Shown piece by piece: positions 1 to 12,200 of a DNA stretch of 64,000 nucleotides. The notes under the pieces were generated by a model that worked only from the letters and a program-made list of their open reading frames with translations, ran no database searches and had not been told where the DNA came from. Position numbers and translations under genes: made by a program. Numbering within the stretch: position 1 is the stretch's first letter; the number at the start of each line of letters is the position of its first letter. This stretch comes from Dallia pectoralis. Its lineage: Eukaryota > Chordata > Actinopteri > Esociformes > Umbridae. The stretch covers positions 7,242,548 through 7,306,547 of the forward strand of contig CM055728.1 of assembly GCA_029465975.1 (NCBI GenBank), read 5' to 3'.

Positions 1-1428
1 AAGAGGCCATATGTCTAGCAGGGGGCAAACAGCTGACATGATTTAATTGACAGAAATATACATATTTGGTGATGGTGTGTGAAAGAGAAAGCGAGGGAGG
101 AACTGGAGGGCACATACATTTTGTTTGGGCACAAGGGAATCATTCCGAAGGGTCAGTTATGAACAAGAGTCAGATGAAGACGAGAATGAAAGAGAAAGAG
201 TGAGAAATATGATAGGATGGTATGTTCTTGCATAGCTGACCCTATCAATTGGTCAATGAGTCATGGTTGTTCCAGGGACACCACTGTAAACTTCATGTTT
301 CCTCTCCTTTCACAGGGACAGTAGAGCGATGCTGTCATCCACACAGCAAAATAACAACGAGATTACAAGTGACATCGGGTTGATAGACGCAGGACGGGAC
401 CAAGACCAACCGAGACGGAGAGAATGAAGCAGGCTACCTGCATTAATTCAAAACTAAGAAATTCTATCACAACCAATAACAAGTTTAGAGGACACCTAAA
501 ATATATTGTTGGGGGCCTTCATAGATAATTGTACTGCACACAGTGCCAACAGGAAGAAAAAAGAAAAACAGGAAGAAAAGTTATAAACGTATACGTCTTA
601 CTGTGCGGAATCCTCTTTACTTTGGTCGAATGTCTGTTCTTTCTATCGGTCTGTAATTACGTCTTAAATAAACATCCTGCAGAAATAACACATTACTGTA
701 ACTGACGCAACGCAATTAGCGTTTAAACCACGCCAATGGCCTTTTAACACACACACGTGCTCTCTGAGGACCTCTGGACTTCAAACACCTCCCGATCTAT
801 TACCAGTGAATGATTAATCCCTAACAGCACAATGCCTGGTCGTTAACTAGGCCTTCATGGCGTTGGTTAGTCCCTAATACACTCCGTACCCCATGTATTA
901 GCGTTTCGCTAATTAGCATTCTGATCAGGATTTTAGACAGAGTAAGATTAAGATGGAATAAAAGAATGCAATTCGACAGGGTGAAAAGGAGAGAGTTAGA
1001 GCGGTGGATAGAGAGGGAGAGAGCGCGAGAGAGCGGGGGCTACAGTAGCCTAGAGTATAAGAGCCAATAGGCCCTTGGACGGAAGGACGTCCGATGAGAC
1101 AGCGACACAGTGACATTGTCATTAACTTGATGCTAATTGCTAATTAATGGGGCCATTTCATTTACATGTATCCCTGGCTCTGTGACGAAGCCCTGTCCTT
1201 ATAGTAAGTTGCTCTCGCCAGACACACTGAAGCCCAGACGATCTGGGGGTGGTTCGTCGTATCCCGTCTCCCCTCAGTGTTTCATGGGAGATAATTAACT
1301 AGCGGGCTACTCATGATGATTGTCTGAGTGTGCTGCATTACGCCGCCGGTCGGAGACAATGTAAATGCATCCATCATCTGACTGATGTTAGGTAGCCAAA
1401 GGTGCTGGTAGTTGTGGGCAGGATGTTG
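1..1428. other. Intergenic DNA, no gene recognised
   Basis: I see no reading frame resembling a known protein. The stretch from about 780 to 1370 has several homeodomain-type TAATTA/CTAATTAG cores (near 911, 1131 and 1291) in otherwise non-repetitive sequence. That is the composition often seen in conserved non-coding enhancers, but conservation cannot be judged from one genome. In human the gene beyond SLC17A9 is BHLHE23 (recalled), so a developmental enhancer here would be plausible. Confidence 0.5.
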
Positions 1429-1830
1429 GAAAATACTACACAGATTAGCCAATAGATGCTAAAATACTACACAGATTAGCCTATAAACGCTAAAATACTA
1501 CACAGATTAGCCTATAGACGCTAAAATACAACACAGATTAGCCTATAGACGCTAAAATACTACACAGATTAGCCTATATACGCTAAAATACTACACAGAT
1601 TAGCCTATAGACGCTAAAATACTACACAGATTAGCCTATAGACGCCAAAATACTACACAGATTAGCCTATAGACGCTAAAATACTACACAGATTAGCCTA
1701 TAGACGCTAAAATACTACACAGATTAGCCTATAGACGCTAAATACTATACAGATTAGCCTATAGATGCTAAATACTACACAGATTAGCCTATAGACGCCA
1801 AAATACTACACAGATTAGCCTATAGACGCT
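1429..1830. repeat. Minisatellite, 31-bp unit, about 13 copies
   Basis: Head-to-tail copies of a 31-bp unit containing CTACACAGATTAGCC, with successive copies starting exactly 31 bp apart (for example 1441 and 1472). Most differences between copies are single substitutions; two units have lost one A. It lies in the intergenic region beyond the 3' end of slc17a9. No coding or regulatory role is evident. Confidence 0.95.
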
Positions 1831-4800
1831 GACAAAGTCCAGACAGTGTTGCAGGTGTGTCAGAGATGCTGCAATAATTCCAAGTCATCAGTGTAGGACG
1901 ATCAAAACAATTATTGTGTGACCCTGCTGCAACTCCTTTCCGTTCAATTATTCATCCACCGAACTCAACTATAAGCTGGACCCAATCCCCGACATTATCC
2001 ATCGCCACGGCGGCGGCCACAAGCCATCGGTCTCCATGGTAACCTGAGCCTTTAGTCCCACGAGAGTGTTGCTGTCGGGTTTGGTTGACTGGCGTCTGGC
2101 CGTTCACACGTGGGGCCGTGCCAACTAGCCAACATGGTACACAGCGTCCTGCCATATGGTGCCACCACTTACGTTCCGCCAGCCCGCTGAACCGGGGATG
2201 AAGATGTGGTTCTGAAGAGTGTGAATGGGAGAGACCGGCTTGAACCAGGTGCCACTCAACAGATGAGGTACAGAAAGATCTGGTGGAGGTAGTGTTAGAG
2301 CACGATGCCCACTGCAAGGCTAATGTACTGTAGCTTGCCTGTTGGTGTATGCGTATATGTATATTGGTAAGGTAGTAAAATGTGTCTGACATATTTTGAT
2401 TGAGTCGCCATGATAAACACATGCGATTTGGTATAATGAATAAGTCCATGACAACCTGCGGATATATGGATTACATTTAAGTTATTAAGCAGAAGCTTCT
2501 GCACAGAGCAACTTATGGAAGTGATCCTCTGTGGAATACTAACCACACTGCAAATGTACCTCAATAGTCTGCATTTATCTTTTAAATCTGAATTCTACCT
2601 ACAAAACTGAACCCTACTTCTTTTACAAAAAAATACTAACTATATCTTCGCTGAGTGATTGTTCCACCAAGTGATCTTAGGATGAATGCACAAACTGTAA
2701 AAAAATATCTGTAAAATGAAAGTAAGTACAAAATATAATTTCTACAATCGGCTATAATGTCTATATAAAGTCTTGCCTAGTGCTGCCCCTTTGTGGTGAA
2801 AGATGAAAGTACATTTAACCGACTCCTTTTTTTACAACAGGTAGAAATGAATGTTCAGGCAAACCACTACAGATCTTAGAAATAGCTTTAATTATTCAGT
2901 AAGCGTACAATTTCAATATATGTTTTTAGGCAACAATTCTTTTGCATAAACATTTTGGAATCTCTGTGCTATACTACATATCTTTTCAAAAAATATTATG
3001 AGAATGCTTTTATGGAGAACAACCCTTGGTATGTTGGGCTGAACCATACAAGCTGAATTCTATGGTTATCAGTTCAACATGACATTATATCAGCATTGCA
3101 AATACAGCAAGTGGGAGACAAAGAGTTGGAGTCTGGACTAAAGACAATTTGGACTTTCCCTATTCAAGAACTCAAAGTCATACTGGGACAGCAGTTTTGA
3201 AATTCTTAAAGAAGTAACAAGTTATTTCGACACAGTCTAAATTCAAACCTTATCGGCACAAATGTGACAGAAATCAGACAGCGATAAAAGGCATTTCTTA
3301 ACAATTATTAGCTAAGGCAAGCAAAGTGAAAGCACTTATAAATGAAGGCGAATATGCCTTTAGCCAGCTTATGTGCAAAGTCAGGGGTATCACAAAACAG
3401 ACTACAAATTGGCCAGACAGAGACAAGCCACATCACTGTTCTACGTTAAATCGTTTGTATGTGAAGGCCACAGGTATAAAGCAGACCTAGTAAATCTAGG
3501 ATTTTAAGTATGTAGCGATAATGTATTCAGTAACATGTTCAGTCAGAAGTACCCCAAAATAACCGATTCATAATGAGTTCCTCCTTGACCTAATCTAGAA
3601 TTTATGGCAATCAAGGCTTTTGTTTCTCAGGATGCAATTACAAAGTGGCCGTGTTCCAGAGAATCAAAACGTCTGCTGGGAACTGCAGACATGGTCTGAT
3701 TTACAAATCCCCTTGAATCATAAACAACTACTCACTGCCTGTATATCAGTCAGTCAAATCTACACCCATGACGTGTTGTGGTTTTGATCCTCTCAAACGC
3801 GCCCACCGGCTGCAGTGGATTTCACCGATAGATCCTTCAAGTTTACCTCAAGTATGCCCAAGAGAATACCCTAATGTTACTCAAGCGCTGTACACATTCA
3901 CGTAAGGCACTCTCCCTTTAGACAACCTTCTGTGTGACCACTCTTAATGAACTAGAATACAAAAATTTAATTATCTTTCTAGATATGGTCAAACAAGATT
4001 AGATTAACCGTACAAAATATGGACCACTTTACATTGAACTGCAACCTCAAACAATCACAGTCACATAATTGCCATTACTCATATCAACATATTTAGTCAC
4101 AAACAATGCATTTCAAACAATTCATTGTCAATATATTATATCTGTAAATAAAGAGTAGCCTACTGGGTCAGCTTAACACAGGAAGACAGTGCAAGGAGAA
4201 AACACATGTTCACACATTAATGACATTGTCATTAAAAAGCATCCACCATTTTAATGTCGTCAAGTGGGAAGGAATTCTGGTTTTATTGGCTGGTCCCTTT
4301 GATGGTTTTGCGATATCAACTGCAACTGAGTCATCAGGAAGGGTCAGCCAAAGGATACTGAAATTGACCGCTTGAACATGGGAGTTGTGCTTAGTGACGC
4401 TGTCCATGCTGGGATATTAGGCGGGACGGGAGCCATGACCATTGATATTTTATACCTTCTCATTGGCTGTTTTAGTCCCCAACACCCCCATATCTAATTC
4501 ATGATAAACATTTCTGTTTTGTTCCTTTCACTAGTTGATCAATCAACCTATCAAATCAGCTGTAAACAAATATGTTATGTAATGTGTAAACACAAAATAG
4601 TGGGGACACAAGTTGATTTGCCAGGTTAGCTAAGTTTGGATTTCCTCAATTATGAACTAATGTGCTGTTACTCAAGTAGCCCACTGACTTACCTAGAGCA
4701 GTCCCGTTATTAGATACGTCCCGTTATTCTGTCTATGAGAGCTAGTGTACCATCATTAAGCCATGTCCATTGAAAATATATTTTGTTATCAGGCATTTTT

Positions 4801-6246
4801 TTACACTTCAATGAAAGGAAAAGGAGATTTTCCCAAAAGAGCAGTTGGTGAGAATTAATTCCATGCTACAGCAGTACATGTGCAACAGAGTCAGCGGCTT
4901 AGACCAAGGCCATGTCTATTTTGAAGGAGGGACCGTTTATCTTATTTTTTTACTTGGGGCCACTAGATGCACGGATACATCATAAAGATGTTTAGAAAAC
5001 CATTTTATCCCATTTTCACGAAGCCAATGCTATGGTGGTCTGTTCTTAAAAAATTGTAATGCATTCATAATTGACTACTTTAGTATTGGGGAACCCTGGA
5101 TAGAAACTACATACTATGAATAACATTTCTCTATCCCTCTCTATGTTACTAACAGAAACAAACAATAGTCTTCCATAGCTTCTAGACAATTGGTTGCCTC
5201 AGCCTGAAAGAAAACTATATTCTCACCACAATCTGAAATTAAAGTTATCTTCTGAGATCGTACATTTTAGTACCTTTTATGTTTGCGCGTCTCCTGAACT
5301 AGAGTGCTCGCGTAATTCAAATAAATAAAATAAATCCTCTGAAAAATCAGCAATTGAGGTATTTCTTATTGAGCAGGTCACGCAAATACGACAACAATAA
5401 TACTAAAGGACCTTTGGTCTTAATTTAACAACAGACAAATCCTTCCAAGTCACATATATGTTTTGGCCACAGTCTCTCTGTTTAAACACCCCGAACAAAA
5501 CAAAATGCAGTGAAAAACGCAGCCCTGATGACGAGGCTGTAACCATGACAATGAATACGCCAGGCCGGAAAATTGTCCTATACACCAGAGAGGGTGTGTG
5601 GGTGATTAGTCATCTCCTAATTATACGCTACTCACACACAGTCGACGGGCAGAGGCTGAGGACAGGCGACGAGAACATTCACCTACTGATAAAACTCTGC
5701 AGGTGTGTGACAGCGATCGCCCAGATGACTTTTCGCTCTCAGAGACAGGGCGGGTCCCTCGACTCATCCGTCACAAAATTCTTTGCTCTCAGTAGAACTG
5801 TCAGGAATTAAAGCTGCCGGGGACTAACACACAGACATGCATTCACTCCAAAATATTCATCCACCCAAAACGCTGACCTGAATGTGGAACCAGGAGACGC
5901 TGAAGTCATCACTGGTTCCATGACTAATGCGCTCAGTCCAAACAGGACCAATAGCTGTGGACGGAACATTCATGAAGAATGACAGGGCTCATTAAATGAA
6001 TATAGTGTAAACCGTAAATATGAAAACCGCTCACTTCTCCTTTCACCTCCTCAATATTCTAATGTGGTTCGTTTGATACATTTCCTTCAGCCCGCTCACT
6101 GAACTCTTGCTATAGTAAAGATGCCAGTGGGCATTCTGTGGTACACGGCCCGTGGGTTCTGGTCCTGCTTCAGGGACGGAGATGTTGATCATGTACAGGT
6201 GCCGTTTCTGGCAGGAAGCACTTGTCCCTCATCTGGACGTGGGATC
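1831..6246. other. Intergenic region beyond slc17a9 3' end
   Basis: About 4.4 kb of mostly AT-rich sequence without a recognisable gene. The longest open frames (165 aa at 1952-2449 minus; 117 aa at 5458-5811 plus) have no recognisable domain and no flanking splice or promoter signals, so I do not call them. The right end must contain the slc17a9 3' UTR, read on the minus strand, but I could not find a convincing AATAAA or ATTAAA close to the stop codon. The 3' end of that transcript is therefore undefined. Confidence 0.6.
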
Positions 6247-9200
6247 TCAAATGTGGATGTTGTGGTAGCGGTCCTTGGAAGAGTCAATGTCGACCCGGTG
6301 GGCCTCACCGAAGGCCAGGAAGGTGACCAGGCCCACCAGATTCACCACAGTGATCAGAGCAAACACTGATACCCACGAACCCGTAACCTCGATTAGATAA
6401 CCAGAGAAATACACCATCAGCACACCTGGAGAGCACACACACACACACATAATTATGCACCGTTAGGAGGCGACATATAAAATATACCGATTAGATGAGC
6501 AATTTCAGCACTAGGAGGAAACAGCGTGTTAAACAAATATTCCCCAAAAGACCGTTCTGCCTCCCATTCCCAGCTGTGTGCAATAAAAGTACATTGATTC
6601 AAACGACAACATCTCAGAAGCATAGCTCCGCCTACGGAGGCCTAAAGGACAACCTCTATTCTCTCAATAATTTATCTGAAGCCTCCTCGATCATTACTTC
6701 AGTATGAAATAAGCACAGAGCTATAAAGCCGACAAGACTGAACAGACACAACTCCCAAGTTCAGCCGATTGATCAATCTGATTAATTATTAATAATTTTT
6801 CATGAAAGAGCATGACGTTTGGATATGGAACAACTGGTGAGAGATGCATAAAAAACACCTCACCATTAATTTACATTTACTGGTGCCTAAACGAGCATGC
6901 TTACCGGAGAAAGCTCCACACGTATTCATGACACCTGCAATGAAAAATGGATACGCGATTCATGTGTGATATTAAACAGGACCGTAGTAGTCATCAGTTG
7001 GAATACACCATCAAAGAGTGTCTCCTGCAGGGCAGTGGAGATGATGAGATGATGGCCACTTGGGCAACTCACCAAAAAGAGCTCCGGCACAAGAAGGTGC
7101 CAAGTCCTGGACGTTCACTGACACACCGCTGCAGAACAGACACGCCAATAGAGATCAGTTCCTGCCTCTGTAAACACCCAGCTATAAAGAATCCCCATTT
7201 CTGTGTCTCCTAAACAGCTTGATTTCAATAATGTACAAAACTGACAGGTTAGAGGCGCGGTTTTAGTGCTTTCATTTTCCTTGGAATTGAAGATGAATTA
7301 ACATATTTATCAAAGTGATTGAAAGAGAATGTGAGACCACAGACAGTGACTCTGTGTCTCAAATGTATCACGTGTAGTGCAGAGGCTTTAGAAAGCATGC
7401 AAACACTTCGTCAGGATAAAAGTAAAAATGAATGGAGCAACTTTCAGAAAAGCTCTTAAGGAATACCAGCTCAAAGGATTCTAACCTGGACTGTCTGTTA
7501 ACCATTTTGACTTACCAGAAGTGCACACTGCAGTGAATTGGCTAGGTAAAATGTTACTTCAGTTAGCCTCAGGGAAAAAAACAAATGGCTAACCGAATAA
7601 TGCGTGCGCGCACAGTCACAACCTTTTATTATGAAAGAACATAACTATTTATTCGTCAGACTTTGGCTTTCTTCTTAAAACACCTGAAATATGATGGGGT
7701 GTGGATGTGTCTGTAGGTACCTGTGGCTGAAGGTGGTGAAGCCCATGATGGTGGAGACGAAAGCCACTGCAGTGGGGAAGGTGTTGGTGCCACAGAGCAT
7801 CAGGGTAAACACACTGGTCACACCCATGGAGAAGAACTGACCAAGGAACACGCACACAATTAGAACAGGACCAGCTAAATCTAAAGTTGACAAACCGGGC
7901 TAAATTGAATCTTGATGAGTTGCGGTACCTGCATAAGCTTCCGTACACCAGCAGTGTCGTACCCTAGGGAGGCAAATGAAAAGAGAGATATATACAACGA
8001 GAGAGAGAGAGAGAGAGAGGAGGAAGCAAGAGAGAGAGAGACAGTTTAAATCCTTGACACGGTCATGCCAATGTCATTAAATGATTAATGTTGATGGATT
8101 GCAACTAGGGGTGCACGATACATCGACTCAATACCTTTATTGCGATATCACGTTGCGCTAAATCAATATCGAAAATGTTGCAAGAAGTGCGATTTTTTTA
8201 TACATTTATTTTGTGGAGAGATGCGTCTATTGGCTTTGTGGCTTAGTTGTGTTCGATTTAAGAGCACGCTTGAAAACTACATATAATGAACATGTTTCAT
8301 TGGCCAGTTGCCCTGTCACATGCAAGTGTGAGCGAACGGGTCCACTAAACGAACAGACCCACATTACGCGTGACGTATGTGTGAGCGCACGGGTCCACTA
8401 AACGAACAGACCCCTTCGAACACGTGACGTATGTGTGAGCGCACGGGTCCACTAAACGAACAGACCCTAAGGAACACGTGACGTATGTGTTAACTCCGAA
8501 AACCGAAGTGAGAAGAGAAAACCGGACAAAGCGAGAAAAGGCGAGTTAGAGAAGCTAAAGAAAAGTTTAAGCAAACTAATGTCGCTCAATCTGTTGTACT
8601 CTGCAAAACCTGCGGTATGGTGATACACCGGGCAAGAGGAAATACAACCAACCTTTTTTCCCCATCTTAAAAACCACCACAAGCCACTATAGGCAAACGC
8701 CACAATCGATTTTGTTTATATATATGAATCTATTTTGAAGCATTTCCCCACAACTTTTGTGTTTTTACATATGTTTAAGAATATCAAAATTCATATCGAT
8801 ATCACAATATTCATGATCAATATCGCAATATCACATTTTGTCAATATCGTGCACCCCTAATTGCAACCAGTTATCTATCTGCAGCTTTACCTTGGCTGAT
8901 TAGGTGGTCTGAGAGACAGCCGCTAAGGAGTGAAGATGGGATGGCCACCATCCATGGGATGACGTTGAACACCCAGCCCTGAAGGAAGAGCACCGCAACA
9001 TTTTAACACCAATAGCAGACGCAAGCTCAGACTCTCAGAACGCTAAGAATATGAACATATTTCAATAAGTGTTTTATTTACCAATCTGTTTTCACAAACC
9101 AAGATTTTTTTGTTTGCGTCGACTGAGTTGAGTAACATTTGAGTTTGAGGATCATCTAGATTTGTTGGCTGACAGGCTTTATTGTTTGGACCATGCCTGC

Positions 9201-12200
9201 AGTGCCCTCTAGGGGAACTTAGTGGTATTACACCATTTAGTCAGAAAAGTTTTATGTGTGTCTGTTATAGAGGTCATTTCAGCCTGGAAGAACAATGTGA
9301 TATTCACAGTTTTGTTGTGTCTCCTAGTGGAAAGATTTGGGAAAAGACTGTAAGTTACCTTGGCATCAGGAAAAGTGTCTTTGAAGTACGTTGGTAGCCA
9401 TGATAACAACGTGAAGAAGGTGCTCGCTGTGCAAAGGTGCGTAATAATCACAGCACTGAAAAAGTGTTTAGACGAGACAAAAAGACAGGAATGTTTAAAT
9501 AAATGTGTGTACCACTTAAATTACAGTAAAGCCCACAAAATATTCCAGAGGTCCATATAAGTTCTTCCATTCACTGAATTTCAACTTTATGGTCCAATGC
9601 TACGGTCCTGGTTACGGTTTCAAACTGCTTTCTGTTCAGCAGTTGGCTGACCATAACAATGTGGTTTAACCAGTACATGAGCTAAAAGCCCCCACCCAGA
9701 TAAGACAAATGTCCCTTATTATAAACAGGGCAGAGAAGTTCCGCAGCGTGACACAAGGATCTATGAATAACAGCCAATAGGAACAGGCGGGGAGGAAACA
9801 CGTGAATGAAGCCTTTGACAGACCTGATTGGAGAAGAGCGAGAATATCAGAGCGAATCAATGTGCTCTATTTATGGAGTTTATCTAAGTGAGTTAGGTAA
9901 ACACAAGGACGTCATTATAGCGCCATCTCATTCAAGGCTGTGGGCTGCTCACACTGTCCTTTTACCAACGAGCATGTAGAAACACACGCACACCCACAGC
10001 CTTGTATCCTTGTGGGGACCAGAAAACAAACAATCTATGCCCAATAACCTTAAGCCCAATTGTGAGTTTTGCATAATATCCAAGCACTCAAAACAGAAAC
10101 AATTTCAATTTTATTTAGCTACTCGTCAATTTCTTTCTGATTTATCCACAGTTTGGCGTCATTTTTGTCCACAATATATACTTAGGTCAAAAGAAACCAG
10201 AGACAGGGTTGTTTTTCTATCCCCTAACTGTAATCCATTTGCATGAAGCATCCATTTGAAACATGCAAGAAAGGGATATAAATGCAGGTTGATGAGACAG
10301 ACAGACAGACCCTTGAGAAAAGTATCTGGGTTTGGGTCTCACCAGACGGCAGGTTGCTTGAACAGACGCAGCCACTGTCTCTTGGTCAGTTTGGGTTGGG
10401 GCCCTCCGTTACCCAGTGACTCCAACGTAATGATAGGACCTAATATGTACACAGAGACAGACAAACATGTGCACGCCCGCACATATGCAAACACAAACAT
10501 ATGCGCACACACACACATACAAAATAGGAAATATGGTTTGTGCTTGGAGGAAGTTGTTAACAGTAGATAGGAGAAAAATAATCAAAATTTACTGTAAATG
10601 ATTATTTGAATTTCAGTTGGGCGTGCGCACACACCTTCTCCTTTGAGCAGGTATTTCCACATGCAGTAGGCCCAGAGGACTGACAGCAAGCCAGAGACAT
10701 AGAACACGCTCTCCCAACCATAAAGTTCCAACATGAAGGAACCAGCCCCCCCGATCACCAGAGACCTGTAGGAGAAAACCGCACTGGTCAGTCGCCCTGT
10801 CAAACACGCCCGCAAGGCTGATTCAAAGCTTTAGCTGCCCACCACACTCACAAAACAAGTACATCTGTGCAGAAATCCTGGCTGGAGATGGGAAACGCCT
10901 GCACATCCCATAGGAGCACCCAGCCCAAAATGACATGATGTCTTAACACTGTGCCTCAGATGACAAATGTCTGAATCTGGTTTCCATAACAAATTACCTC
11001 ATCAACACCAGTCCCAAACCCTTCCCTTAAAGTGTCACTGTGGTTACGCCATCATCTATGTGAAACCTTTTGATTGAGATTGGTGGTGATCTGTCTGAGT
11101 CAGGTGGAGGTCAAGTTGAGTCAAGAAGGCTGTGTTTTTAAAATAGCCTGGCCATTTTATTAAGGCGACTATGTGACAGGGTTGCACCTTTATGCATCAG
11201 TGAACGAGAGGGCGTCCAACACAGGAAGTGAGCCAGACTCACCCGAGGTAGGATCCACTACCCACGGTGCTCATGAGGAATCCTCGTTCGCTCTCCACCA
11301 CCTTCTGAGAACACAGACTGGCGAGAGATGGGTAGTGAACACCTAGAGAGAGACACGACACAGTTAGGCTGCACACTGAAGAATAGTGAGCCGAAACAGT
11401 CACACATTTTGGTTCATTTGAGGTTCTGACAAACTTTCCCTTGTTTAGTCCTCCTGAGGTTGTTCGCTAAACGTGAACAGAACACCTCAAACCCTGAACA
11501 TCCCCATCTGATAATGTGATGCTTCCTCCTGCGGAGTCCCTAAATAAGGACCTTATTAAAACTAACTGTTAGGCCGCAGAGAAAAGCTACAAGTGTTAAT
11601 CAACAGAAACTACTTAAGAAAGAAACCCCAATTAGCTGTTTATTAGTGACACCAGACCTTGCAGAAGTCCCATCAGGAAGCGAGCCAGTGTCATGGAGAA
11701 AATGGGCTGGGAGCAGAAGTGGGCCAGGACAGGTGTAAAGGCTGTCATCGCGCCCCAAGCCGCCGCAGACAGCAGGAGCACCTTCTCACCTCCAACTCTA
11801 GAGAAATGGTATGATAAATTGAGGTTATTACGACTTCTTCTCTGATAATTTTGGAAATAATACAACTCTACATTTTCACCTTCAGACACAGCCCAGTTAG
11901 GGGTTATTTATATGAATATAGTGTCTCTGTCGTTTCACTCAAAGATATTGTTTGAACCAAAACAAAGTTGATTGGTTGTTTCAAAACACAGGGATGACCT
12001 GAGAGGTTAAAGTCTTCAAAGAGAGAAGAGGTGACCTCACAGAGAATGCCAAAACACTTCTGAAGAAATACCATCACAATTCAACATAAAAAAAACTGCT
12101 TGATTGATGATAGATGCATTTATAACACTGTTCAACATCCTTTGTCCTTACTACTAAATGTTGAAACCAACAAGCAGCAGTCAAATATCTGTTCTTCGGT

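Noticed and set aside
1952..2449. 165-codon minus-strand frame
   Set aside because: No recognisable domain, no splice or promoter context, and composition like the surrounding intergenic DNA.
4210..4407. 65-codon minus-strand frame in moderately balanced sequence
   Set aside because: No family recognised and no supporting signals; could be part of an old repeat.
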